NCBI GenBank assembly: GCA_003282155.1
Contig: QBZY01000004.1
Coordinates: 1-64,000, forward strand
Origin: Pelagibacteraceae bacterium AG-337-I02
GTDB lineage: Bacteria > Pseudomonadota > Alphaproteobacteria > HIMB59 > GCA-002718135
Length of the DNA: 64,000 bases
Reading direction: 5' to 3'
Below, piece by piece: positions 54,916-63,283 of the stretch. Each line of letters opens with the position of its first letter. Within the stretch, counting starts at the first letter, position 1. Under the pieces are notes generated by a model. That model saw only the letters and a program-made list of their open reading frames with translations, was not told the origin of the DNA and searched no databases. A program made the translations under genes and the position numbers.

Positions 54916-56259
54916 ATGAAAGATAAAGAAGCAAAATCTTTAACAAAACAACTTACTAGATATGCAAAAGTTGGTGGAGTAGTTGGAAAATTAGCTACAA
55001 AGCTTGCAAGTCAAAGATATTTAGGGGTTAAGTTAGACAAAGAAAAACATGCCTCTGAAATTAGAGCTGCTCTTGGAAGTATTAAAGGACCTTTAATGAA
55101 AGTGGCACAATTATCGGCAACAATACCTGATTTACTTCCTGATGAATATGCACAAGAACTTATGCATTTACAATCAAATGCTCCTCCTATGGGATGGTTG
55201 TTTGTCAAAAGAAGAATGGCAGCAGAATTAAAACAAGATTGGCAAAAAAATTTTATAGAGTTTGATAAAGAAGCAACTAGAGCAGCTTCACTTGGACAAG
55301 TTCATAAGGCTAAAGTAAAAAATGATGAAATAGTCGCTTGTAAACTTCAATATCCTGACATGACCTCAGCGGTAAGTGCAGATCTCTCGCAATTAAAAAT
55401 GATTTTTTCAATTTATCAGTCGTATAATAAGGCTATTAAAACTGATGAAGTATATAAAGAGATTACTGACAGATTAAAAGAAGAGCTAGATTATGAAAGA
55501 GAAAAAAAATTAATGTCCGTATTTAGAAATATTTTTTCAAACATAAATTTTGTTCACGTTCCAAAAACCTATGATAAATTATCTACAAAAAGACTGCTGA
55601 CAATGAGTTGGCTTGATGGAGAACCTATTTTAAATTTTAAAAAGTCATCTAAAGAAACAAGAAATACATTAGCATCAAATATGTATAAAGCATGGTATAA
55701 ACCATTTTTTGAATATGGCGTTCTTCATGGAGATCCACATTTAGGAAATTATTCAGTTCAAAAAAAAGATCTTAGTATTAATATTTACGATTTTGGATGT
55801 ATGAGAATATTTAATGGTAATTTCATTCAAGGTGTAATAGATTTATACTTTGCTCTTCAAGAAAAAGATAATTCAAAAGCAGTTCATGCTTATGAACAAT
55901 GGGGATTTACAGACATAACTAAAGAAAAACTAAAAGTACTAAATAAATGGGCAGGATTTTTATATTCTCCATTAATGGAAGATAAAGTTCAAAAAATACA
56001 AGAAAGTGATAGCGGTATTTATGGAGCACAAATTGCATCTGAAGTTCATCAAGAACTTAAGAAACTAGGTGGCGTTAAACCTCCAAAAGAATTTGTTTTT
56101 ATGGATAGAGCAGCAGTAGGATTAGGTTCAGTGTTTATGCATTTGAAAGCTGAAGTTAATTGGTATAAAATATTTCATGATCTCATTGAGGATTTTGACT
56201 CTAAAAAATTAATGGAAAATCAACAAAAAGCTTTAAAGTTAGCAAACCTATCAATATAA
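54916..56259 (+). CDS. UbiB/AarF/ADCK-family atypical kinase
   Basis: 447 residues. The family's KxGQ motif appears as KVAQ within GPLMKVAQLSATIPDLLP (near 53-70), followed by AASLGQVHKAKV (ATP-loop), LHGDPHLGNY and YDFGCMR (catalytic and metal segments). ADCK/UbiB proteins support ubiquinone synthesis through ATPase rather than true kinase activity. ATG 54916 is preferred to TTG 54913. It starts 5 bp after pepF. The Gly-to-Ala change in KxGQ is noted below. Confidence 0.88.
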   Translation: MKDKEAKSLTKQLTRYAKVGGVVGKLATKLASQRYLGVKLDKEKHASEIRAALGSIKGPLMKVAQLSATIPDLLPDEYAQELMHLQSNAPPMGWLFVKRRMAAELKQDWQKNFIEFDKEATRAASLGQVHKAKVKNDEIVACKLQYPDMTSAVSADLSQLKMIFSIYQSYNKAIKTDEVYKEITDRLKEELDYEREKKLMSVFRNIFSNINFVHVPKTYDKLSTKRLLTMSWLDGEPILNFKKSSKETRNTLASNMYKAWYKPFFEYGVLHGDPHLGNYSVQKKDLSINIYDFGCMRIFNGNFIQGVIDLYFALQEKDNSKAVHAYEQWGFTDITKEKLKVLNKWAGFLYSPLMEDKVQKIQESDSGIYGAQIASEVHQELKKLGGVKPPKEFVFMDRAAVGLGSVFMHLKAEVNWYKIFHDLIEDFDSKKLMENQQKALKLANLSI

Positions 56260-56265
56260 GAACTC

Positions 56266-57387
56266 ATGCTCTTATCTGCTATTAAAGAAAATCATATTAA
56301 TGAGACAAGGGTCTCTATTTCTCCTGAATCCGTAAAGCTTTTTTTAAGATTAGGTTTAGAGGTTATCATTGAGAATGGAGCAGGAGAAACTTCAGGATAT
56401 CAAAACTCAAATTATGAGGAGGCAGGAGCAAAAATTGTTACTAGATCCGAATGTTTACAAGCTGATGTTTGTCTATGTGTTAGAATGCCAAATACTGAGG
56501 ATATAAACAAATTAAAAATTAATTCACTACTAATTGGCATTTTGAATCCATACGAAAATAAATCTGAATTTACTAATTTAAACAAAAACAAAATATCATC
56601 TTGCTGTATGGAATTAATACCAAGAATTAGTAGAGCACAAAGTATGGATGTTTTATCATCTCAAGCAAACTTAGCTGGATACAGGAGTGTAATTGATGCT
56701 GCAGAGCAATTTGGAAAAGCTTTTCCAATGATGATGACTGCAGCGGGAAGAGTGAATCCAGCAAAGGTCATGATACTTGGTGTAGGTGTTGCAGGTTTAC
56801 AAGCTATAGCAACGGCAAAAAGACTAGGGGCAGTAGTGTCTGCAACTGATGTTCGAGCTGCAACTAAAGAACAAGTTGAAAGTCTTGGTGGAAAATTCGT
56901 TATGGTTGAAGATGATGAAGCTCAAAATGCTGAAACTAAAGGGGGTTATGCTAAAGAAATGAGTGAAGAATATAAAAGAAAACAAGCTCAATTAATATCA
57001 GAGACAGTAGCAAAACAAGATATCATAATTTGTACTGCTCTTATACCCGGTAAAAAAGCACCTGTATTAATTACGGAAGAAATGGTTTCTTCAATGATTC
57101 CAGGCTCAGTAGTAATTGATTTGGCTGTGGAAGCTGGTGGTAATTGCCCTTTAAGTAAAATGAATGAAATTGTAGTGCATAATGGAGTAAAAATCGTTGG
57201 TTATGGAAATGTTCCTGGAAGAGTGGCTAAAGACGCATCAGGATTGTATGCTAAAAATATTTTTAACTTCTTAAGTTTATTAATTAATAAAGAAGATAAA
57301 ACAATAAGTTTTGATTTTGACGATGAAATAATTAATTCTGTTTTGCTAACGCATGACGGGTATGTAAGATTGGAACAATTTAAGTAA
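56266..57387 (+). CDS. pntAA: NAD(P) transhydrogenase subunit alpha, part 1
   Basis: 373 residues with the NAD-binding domain of the proton-translocating transhydrogenase: AIKENHINETRVSISPESV at the N-terminus, LAGYRSVIDAA, VMILGVGVAGLQAIATAKRLGA with the NAD loop, and QDIIICTALIPGKKAP. In Alphaproteobacteria the alpha subunit is split in two, as here. The next gene follows after one base. It provides NADPH from NADH using the proton gradient. Confidence 0.95.
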   Translation: MLLSAIKENHINETRVSISPESVKLFLRLGLEVIIENGAGETSGYQNSNYEEAGAKIVTRSECLQADVCLCVRMPNTEDINKLKINSLLIGILNPYENKSEFTNLNKNKISSCCMELIPRISRAQSMDVLSSQANLAGYRSVIDAAEQFGKAFPMMMTAAGRVNPAKVMILGVGVAGLQAIATAKRLGAVVSATDVRAATKEQVESLGGKFVMVEDDEAQNAETKGGYAKEMSEEYKRKQAQLISETVAKQDIIICTALIPGKKAPVLITEEMVSSMIPGSVVIDLAVEAGGNCPLSKMNEIVVHNGVKIVGYGNVPGRVAKDASGLYAKNIFNFLSLLINKEDKTISFDFDDEIINSVLLTHDGYVRLEQFK

Positions 57388-57388
57388 T

Positions 57389-57706
57389 ATGGAAGCACAT
57401 TCTTCAGAAGTTTTTGTTATTGGATTAACAGTATTTTTCTTAGCATGTATTATTGGCTATTATGTAGTTTGGTCAGTTACTCCTGCTTTACATAGTCCAT
57501 TGATGGGAGTGACTAATGCAATATCAAGTGTAATTATAGTTGGGGCAATATTGGCGGCCGGTCCTCAAGGTTTTGATACTTCAAAAATTTTTGGACTAAT
57601 TGGTGTTGTATTAGCTTCAGTTAATATATTCGGAGGTTTCTTAGTAACATATCGAATGCTCTCGATGTTTAAGAAAAAAACAAAAAAAACAAAGGAAAAA
57701 GAATAA
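57389..57706 (+). CDS. pntAB: NAD(P) transhydrogenase subunit alpha, part 2
   Basis: 105 residues, essentially the membrane part of the alpha subunit: three hydrophobic helices, with SVTPALHSPLMGVTNAISSVI typical of the family. It sits in the inner membrane beside PntB. Its TAA shares an A with the pntB ATG (TAATG), and an AAGGA-like site precedes the next start. The C-terminal tail is Lys/Thr-rich. Confidence 0.94.
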   Translation: MEAHSSEVFVIGLTVFFLACIIGYYVVWSVTPALHSPLMGVTNAISSVIIVGAILAAGPQGFDTSKIFGLIGVVLASVNIFGGFLVTYRMLSMFKKKTKKTKEKE

Positions 57707-59100
57707 TGTCTTCTAACATGGTTGCGATATTATATTTAATTTCTGCGTTATTGTTTATATTTGCTCTAAGAGGATTATCTCACCCTGAGTCTTCAAGAAC
57801 TGGAAATATTTTTGGCATAATCGGTATGATTATAGCAGTATTTACTACTCTTATGTTCAAATCAGTTCTTAGTTATTATGAAATTGGAGCTGCGATACTA
57901 ATTGGTGGTGCTATTGGTTCATTTATAGCCTTAAGAATAGAAATGACTGCATTACCTCAGTTAGTTGCTGCATTTCATAGTTTGGTTGGATTAGCAGCAG
58001 TTTTTGTTGCTGCTGCTGCTTTTTATGATCCTGTTGCATTTAATATAGGTAAAGTTGGGTCTATTAAAGTTGCTAGTCTTATTGAAATGAGTATCGGAAC
58101 ATTTATTGGTGCAATCACTTTCTCTGGTTCAGTATTAGCTTTTGGAAAGTTACAAGGCACAATTTCCGGTAAACCTATTGTTTTTAAGTTTCAACATTTA
58201 ATTAATGCATTAATTTTTTTACTTATTATTTTTTTAATAATTTTTTTTGTTGTTAATCAATCACCAACAATTTTTTGGACTATAGTTTTTGTATCCATAT
58301 TACTAGGTTTTCTTGTGGTAATACCTATTGGTGGTGCTGACATGCCAGTTGTAGTATCTATGTTAAACTCTTATTCAGGTTGGGCAGCTTGTGGCATAGG
58401 ATTTACCCTAAGTAATAATCTCTTAATTATAACAGGAGCGCTTGTCGGAGCTTCTGGTGCAATATTAAGTTATATAATGAGTAAAGGGATGAATAGATCC
58501 ATTATTAATGTTGTTCTAGGAGGTTTTGGTGGTGAGCAAGACACTAGTGTCAGTAAGGATAACTCTGATAAAATTGTTAAACAAGGTAATGCAGAAGATG
58601 CGGCATACATAATGAAAAATGCAGACTCTGTAATTATTGTACCTGGATACGGAATGGCTGTGGCGCAAGCTCAACATGCTTTAAGAGAAATGGGTGACAT
58701 ATTAAAAAAAGAAGGAATAGAAGTAAGATACGCAATTCATCCAGTTGCTGGTAGAATGCCAGGCCATATGAATGTTTTGCTTGCTGAAGCTAATGTTCCA
58801 TATGAAGAAGTCTTAGAACTAGATGAAATTAATCATGATTTTCCTATGACAGAGGTTTCTTTTGTTATCGGTGCAAATGATGTAACAAATCCGGCTGCAA
58901 AAACTGATGAGTCTTCACCAATTTTTGGTATGCCTATTTTAGATGTTGAAAAATCTCAAAGTGTTTTATTTGTAAAACGTTCAATGGCAACTGGTTATTC
59001 GGGTGTTGATAATGAATTATTTTATAGAGATAATACGACTATGCTATTTGGAGATGCTAAAAAGATGTGTGAGGATATCGTAAAAAGTCTTTCTGCTTAA
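57706..59100 (+). CDS. pntB: NAD(P) transhydrogenase subunit beta
   Basis: 464 residues. About eight or nine membrane helices are followed by the NADP-binding domain III, with [21 protein letters not shown], the [22 protein letters not shown] block and [11 protein letters not shown]. It completes the proton-pumping transhydrogenase together with the two upstream genes. Its stop overlaps the convergent rpsU gene by 4 bp. Confidence 0.96.
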   Translation: MSSNMVAILYLISALLFIFALRGLSHPESSRTGNIFGIIGMIIAVFTTLMFKSVLSYYEIGAAILIGGAIGSFIALRIEMTALPQLVAAFHSLVGLAAVFVAAAAFYDPVAFNIGKVGSIKVASLIEMSIGTFIGAITFSGSVLAFGKLQGTISGKPIVFKFQHLINALIFLLIIFLIIFFVVNQSPTIFWTIVFVSILLGFLVVIPIGGADMPVVVSMLNSYSGWAACGIGFTLSNNLLIITGALVGASGAILSYIMSKGMNRSIINVVLGGFGGEQDTSVSKDNSDKIVKQGNAEDAAYIMKNADSVIIVPGYGMAVAQAQHALREMGDILKKEGIEVRYAIHPVAGRMPGHMNVLLAEANVPYEEVLELDEINHDFPMTEVSFVIGANDVTNPAAKTDESSPIFGMPILDVEKSQSVLFVKRSMATGYSGVDNELFYRDNTTMLFGDAKKMCEDIVKSLSA

Positions 59101-59294
59101 TCGTTATTTCTTTTTGCAGATTTTCTAGCTCTTCTAATATTTTCTTCTTTTTCTCTAGCTCTTTTCAAACAAGGTTTTTCATAGTGTTTACGAAGTTTCA
59201 TTTCTTTATATAAACCTTCACGCTGCATTTTCTTTTTAAGCGATCTAATTGCTTGTTCTACATTATTATCTTTTACGTTTACAAAAAGTGTCAT
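59097..59294 (-). CDS. rpsU: 30S ribosomal protein S21
   Basis: 65 residues, strongly basic ([20 protein letters not shown], then [14 protein letters not shown]), typical of alphaproteobacterial S21. It binds the 30S head and platform area and is needed for translation initiation. It is divergent from def and the COQ9-family gene across a 94-bp region. Confidence 0.95.
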   Translation of the reverse strand: MTLFVNVKDNNVEQAIRSLKKKMQREGLYKEMKLRKHYEKPCLKRAREKEENIRRARKSAKRNND

Positions 59295-59354
59295 TGAGAC
59301 GGGCTAGTAACATAAACTCATATTATTTGCAAACGGATATATTGAATTAATCTA

Positions 59355-59382
59355 TTGGTATATTAGAAAAAATACTTATATT
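59355..59382 (+). promoter_or_regulatory. Candidate promoter for def at leaderless distance
   Basis: TTGGTA at 59355-59360 and TATATT at 59377-59382, 16 bp apart. Transcription would start at about 59389, exactly the GTG start codon of def. There is no Shine-Dalgarno sequence. The region is AT-rich, so chance matches are possible. Confidence 0.4.
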
Positions 59383-59388
59383 TATTAC

Positions 59389-59919
59389 GTGTCTATTTTA
59401 AAAATATCAAAAATTGGTCATCCAATCTTACTAAAAGAATGTTCTGAAATAAAAGAGTTCTCATCAGATTCTCTAAAGAAAATAGTTTATGACATGTCTG
59501 AAACTATGCTTGACTATAACGGTATAGGTTTAGCAGCTCCCCAAGTACATATTTCAAAGAAAATTATAGTATTTCGAAACCCTGATAATGAAGACAAGAA
59601 TAAGATTGAGATAACACCATTAATTAATCCTAGTTTAACACCTATAGGAGAAGAAACTGAGGATGATTGGGAAGGTTGCTTATCTATTCCTGGTATGCAG
59701 GGCTTAGTTAGAAGATTTAAAAAAATTAAATATTCTGGATTTGATCTTGATGGCAAAGTGATTAAAAATGAGGTTGAAGGATTACATGCAAGGGTTGTAC
59801 AACATGAGGTAGATCATTTAGACGGCATTTTGTATACATCGCGTTTAGCACATAAAAACGCTTTTGGTTTTGAAAAAGAAATAACTACTTATTGGAAAAA
59901 TGAACAAAACAGAAAATAA
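59389..59919 (+). CDS. def: Peptide deformylase
   Basis: 176 residues. All three active-site motifs are present: GIGLAAPQ, EGCLSIPG and HEVDHLDG. It removes the formyl group from nascent proteins. The start is GTG 59389, chosen because it gives the standard N-terminus (SILKISKIGHPILL) and no ATG precedes it in frame. The 3' end overlaps the COQ9-family gene by 20 bp. Confidence 0.95.
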   Translation: MSILKISKIGHPILLKECSEIKEFSSDSLKKIVYDMSETMLDYNGIGLAAPQVHISKKIIVFRNPDNEDKNKIEITPLINPSLTPIGEETEDDWEGCLSIPGMQGLVRRFKKIKYSGFDLDGKVIKNEVEGLHARVVQHEVDHLDGILYTSRLAHKNAFGFEKEITTYWKNEQNRK

Positions 59920-60517
59920 AAAAAAAGAAGATATTCTAAAAAAAGTAAAAAAAATTGTATCAATTGAAGGCTGGTCATCAGAAATATTTTCAAAACTACA
60001 AAAACAAAACATAGAAAAAAATGATTTATTTTATTTTTTTCCAGATGGTTATAAAGATTTATTAGAATATTCTTTACAAAATATTAATGAAAAACTTGAA
60101 TATAAATTAAAAAAAATTAATTTAATTAATTTTCCAATTAATAAAAGAATAAAAAAAATATTATTATTACGGTTTGATATATTAAGTGAAGATAAGGAAT
60201 TTTATAAAAAAACCTTTAATCATCTTTTGTTGCCCACAAATAATAAAATATCCAAAAAGAGTTTATATAATTCAGTAAATACAATGTGGTATTTAGCTGG
60301 AGATAATTCAACAGATTTCAATTATTATACAAAAAGACTTATTTTATCAGGAGTATATACAAATGCCTTATTCGTTTTTTTTTCAAAAGAAATGAAGTAT
60401 GTTGAAGAAAATATTGATAAAAATCTTAAGAGAATTTCAAAAATTCCAAAAATTAAGGAAAGAATATCTTTTATTAAGGATAACGCTCCTAAATTTTTAA
60501 AAAGTTTTTTAGCTTAA
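59900..60517 (+). CDS. COQ9-family protein (rpsU-divergently transcribed type)
   Basis: 205 residues. The helical N-terminal half and the C-terminal WYLAGDNSTDFNYYTKRLILSGVY segment match the COQ9 family, named in bacteria for its habit of lying divergent to rpsU, as it does here. COQ9 binds lipid and helps present ubiquinone precursors to COQ7. The sequence is very Lys-rich and AT-driven. It overlaps def by 20 bp. Ubiquinone role is from family knowledge. Confidence 0.85.
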   Translation: MNKTENKKKEDILKKVKKIVSIEGWSSEIFSKLQKQNIEKNDLFYFFPDGYKDLLEYSLQNINEKLEYKLKKINLINFPINKRIKKILLLRFDILSEDKEFYKKTFNHLLLPTNNKISKKSLYNSVNTMWYLAGDNSTDFNYYTKRLILSGVYTNALFVFFSKEMKYVEENIDKNLKRISKIPKIKERISFIKDNAPKFLKSFLA

Positions 60518-60714
60518 GCTATACTATCTGGCTCTAATTTATTTTGAATTTCTAATATTTTATCTTTTAGGATTAATTTTCTTTTTTTTAACCTTTGAAT
60601 TTGTAAAAAATCTACAGTATTTTTTTCTTGGAGTCTAATAAGTATTTCATCAAGATCTCTATGTTCTTGCTCAAAATTTTTTAAAATTTTTATAAGTTTG
60701 TTTATGTCATCCAT
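60514..60714 (-). CDS. YdcH/DUF465 family small coiled-coil protein
   Basis: 66 residues with the DUF465 pattern: a helical FEQEHRDLDEILIRLQ, then QIQRLKKRKLILKDKI. Family members are short cytoplasmic helical-hairpin proteins of unknown function. The ATG at 60714 gives the normal start; a longer frame up to 60777 would enter the pfk gene. It converges on the COQ9-family gene with a 4-bp stop overlap. Confidence 0.85.
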   Translation of the reverse strand: MDDINKLIKILKNFEQEHRDLDEILIRLQEKNTVDFLQIQRLKKRKLILKDKILEIQNKLEPDSIA

Positions 60715-60758
60715 GAAAATAAATAAGTAAAAATATAATAATAGTATATAAACGCCCT

Positions 60759-61844
60759 GTGGTAAAAAAAATAGCAATTTTAACTAGTGGTGGAGATTGT
60801 GCAGGTTTAAATGCTGTAATTAGAGCAGTAACATTAAGAGCACATAATAAGTATAATTGGGAAGTTTATGGAATTAAGGATGGAACATTAGGCCTTTTGA
60901 AAGAACCACTGGACGTTATCAAATTAGATCCACAAAATTTCGAGGGAAGCTTAATGAGAATGGGTGGAACTTTTTTGGGATCAAATAACAAAGGCAATCC
61001 TTTTAAAAAAATTATAAGAAATGGAAAAAAAATTGACTCCTCTGATTTAGTTATTGAGGGTTTTAAAAAATTAGGAATAGATGCACTAATAGGAATTGGC
61101 GGAGATGGTAGTTTGAAAATTCTTCAAAGTATTACAAAAAAAGGAAATATAAATTTTGTAGGTATTCCAAAGACTATAGATAATGATGTAAAGCATAATG
61201 AGCTATCTATAGGATATGATACTGCAGTTGATGTAGCAACAAATGCATTAGATATGCTTCAACCAACAGCAGCTAGCCACAGAAGAGTAATGATTTTAGA
61301 AGTAATGGGTAGAGATGCAGGCCATATTGCTTTGAATGCAGGAATAGCAGGGGGAGCAGATGTTATTTTGATTCCCGAGATTCAATATTCAATAAGATCT
61401 ATTGCTGATCATATTGAGAAACTTAGGTCTAAAGGTAGAAATCATGCATTAATCGTTGTTGCAGAAGCTGTAAAAAAAGAAAACGGTAAAAAAGCTACAG
61501 TAAAATATGTTGATGGAGAGGTTCGCCTTGGAGGGATTGGAAATTATCTTGGTGATGAAATCTATAAAATAACAGACTCTGAAACAAGAGTTACAGTTTT
61601 AGGACATGTTCAAAGAGGTGCTCAACCAACTCATAGAGATCGTTTAATTGCAAGTGCATTTGGAGTTTATGCTGTAGATTTAATTGCAAAGAAAAAATTT
61701 AATAGAGTAGTTGTATGGAAAGACAGAGGGGTACAAGATTTGATGCTTAGTCAAGTTGCTGGATATTCAAAAACTGTTCAAAAAAATGATCCTTTGATTA
61801 AAGTAGCTGAAGGTCTTGGAATTTATATCGGTGAACTAAATTAG
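60759..61844 (+). CDS. 6-phosphofructokinase (PfkA family)
   Basis: 361 residues. TSGGDCAGLNAVIRA at the N-terminus, GIGGDGSLK (113-120), IPKTIDNDV (136-144) with the catalytic Asp, MEVMGRDAGHIAL and VLGHVQRGAQPTHRDR are PfkA signatures. At the phospho-donor sites it has Gly117 (ATP-type; PPi enzymes have Asp) but Lys138 (PPi- and actinobacterial-type; E. coli has Gly). The donor is probably ATP but not certain. Start is GTG 60759, which yields the usual N-terminus. Confidence 0.92.
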   Translation: MVKKIAILTSGGDCAGLNAVIRAVTLRAHNKYNWEVYGIKDGTLGLLKEPLDVIKLDPQNFEGSLMRMGGTFLGSNNKGNPFKKIIRNGKKIDSSDLVIEGFKKLGIDALIGIGGDGSLKILQSITKKGNINFVGIPKTIDNDVKHNELSIGYDTAVDVATNALDMLQPTAASHRRVMILEVMGRDAGHIALNAGIAGGADVILIPEIQYSIRSIADHIEKLRSKGRNHALIVVAEAVKKENGKKATVKYVDGEVRLGGIGNYLGDEIYKITDSETRVTVLGHVQRGAQPTHRDRLIASAFGVYAVDLIAKKKFNRVVVWKDRGVQDLMLSQVAGYSKTVQKNDPLIKVAEGLGIYIGELN

Positions 61845-62599
61845 AAATTCCCTAATTTTTTCCAAATAAATGCATAGATATTTAGAGGCAAAAATCTTAA
61901 TATTTTTACAGAAAAAACCAAAATAAAAGGAAAATAGATTTCAAATTTATATTTCCCAGTTAATCCTTTAAATATTTTATCAGCAGCATAATTTGCGGGT
62001 TTTAAAAAGGGCATTTTAAAAGAATTTAACTTCGTTGAATCAGTATCTATGAAACCTGGATTAATGACTGAAATTTTTATATTTAATTTTTTAAAATCAA
62101 AATATAAACTTTCTACTAAATTTAGTTGTGCTGCTTTGGTCATACCATAGGCACCTGCTGTCGGCATCCCTCTGTATCCAACTGGTGAAGAAACTATAGA
62201 TATCAAATTATTTCTACCCTTCATATAATTTTTCAAAACATCTATGCAATTTATTGTTCCATTTAAATTAACATCAATTAATAAATTGTAATTATTTATA
62301 TCAAAATCTTGATTCCTATTGGGTGAGTAAGCGGTTGCATTTAGAAGAGCAATATTAATTTTTGATATTTTGTTTTCTATGTATGCAATCGTATCATCTA
62401 CTTCTTGGTACTTACTTACGTCACAAGCTTTATAGTAAATTTCTTTATTACTTGTTATATTTTTTAATTTTTCGACTGCTTTTTTTAATTTTTCTTCATT
62501 TCTTGAAGAAATTATAACTCTCCAATTTTCTACTAAGAATTTTTGTGCTACTGCAAAACCAATTCCAGAAGATCCACCGGTAATCCATATAGTTTGCAA
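61841..62599 (-). CDS. Short-chain dehydrogenase/reductase, membrane-associated
   Basis: 252 residues with a classical SDR fold: the cofactor loop GGSSGIG (8-14), LNATAYS in place of NNAG, catalytic Ser in IVSSPVG and the YGMTK Tyr/Lys pair. The C-terminal ~35 residues (FPFILVFSVKILRFLPLNIYAF) are hydrophobic, suggesting membrane association. The start is TTG 62597-62599, directly after and in the same frame as the DUF3108-like gene's TAA. No ATG offers an N-terminus with the full cofactor loop. Confidence 0.85.
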   Translation of the reverse strand: MQTIWITGGSSGIGFAVAQKFLVENWRVIISSRNEEKLKKAVEKLKNITSNKEIYYKACDVSKYQEVDDTIAYIENKISKINIALLNATAYSPNRNQDFDINNYNLLIDVNLNGTINCIDVLKNYMKGRNNLISIVSSPVGYRGMPTAGAYGMTKAAQLNLVESLYFDFKKLNIKISVINPGFIDTDSTKLNSFKMPFLKPANYAADKIFKGLTGKYKFEIYFPFILVFSVKILRFLPLNIYAFIWKKLGNF

Positions 62600-63283
62600 T
62601 TATTGACCCCAATCATTTCGAATTATTGTTATAATATTTTTTTTATCATTAGGGTTTTTGAATTCCATTTTCATGAGTTCTTTTTCAAAATACCAAAGTG
62701 TATATTCTGGAAATGGTCCTTTATCTTTTTGATGCTTCGATGCATTGAAAAGGTACTTATTAGCTAATATTTCAATTTCATTAAGTTTAATTACTTCATC
62801 TTCAAGTTGCTTTACTTCAATAGATCTTACAATACCTTTTTGAGTATCAAATACCTCTTTTTCGTTTAACATTTCAGGATTCCAATAGTTTAATGGTACT
62901 ATATTTTTATCTAATTTTAATTCTCCATCCATACCACTTACAATAAAAAAATCATCTTTATCATTTCCAATTATTTTATATTCTCTATCATCTTCAAAGT
63001 CTGTAAATCCATCAATTGATACAAATTCTCCATCTGTCCACGTTTCTTTAGTTTCCTGAAAAAATTTATATGCTGGAATAAATAAAACTTTAACATTAAT
63101 TTTTAAAACTGAATGTATAACTACTCTATCTTCATTTTTTTCAAATTTTGATATTAAGCTTCCAATATTTTTCTTTTTTCTTATAACATCATAACTTACT
63201 TCATTATCTTCTGGTATAGGAAATGGTTGACAAAAAACACTAAAAGAAAAAACTGATAAACAAACTATAAAGATATATTTCAC
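62600..63283 (-). CDS. Secreted DUF3108-like protein
   Basis: 227 residues. The start is GTG 63283, whose TG overlaps the previous gene's TGA (GTGA); it gives a clear signal peptide (KYIFIVCLSVFSFSVFC) followed by PIPEDNEVSYDVIRKKKNIG, and the ETWTDGEFVSIDG block typical of DUF3108/DUF6134-type periplasmic proteins. The fold is likely all-beta. Function unknown; it is sandwiched between two SDR genes in the same operon, all in tight overlap. Confidence 0.75.
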   Translation of the reverse strand: MKYIFIVCLSVFSFSVFCQPFPIPEDNEVSYDVIRKKKNIGSLISKFEKNEDRVVIHSVLKINVKVLFIPAYKFFQETKETWTDGEFVSIDGFTDFEDDREYKIIGNDKDDFFIVSGMDGELKLDKNIVPLNYWNPEMLNEKEVFDTQKGIVRSIEVKQLEDEVIKLNEIEILANKYLFNASKHQKDKGPFPEYTLWYFEKELMKMEFKNPNDKKNIITIIRNDWGQ

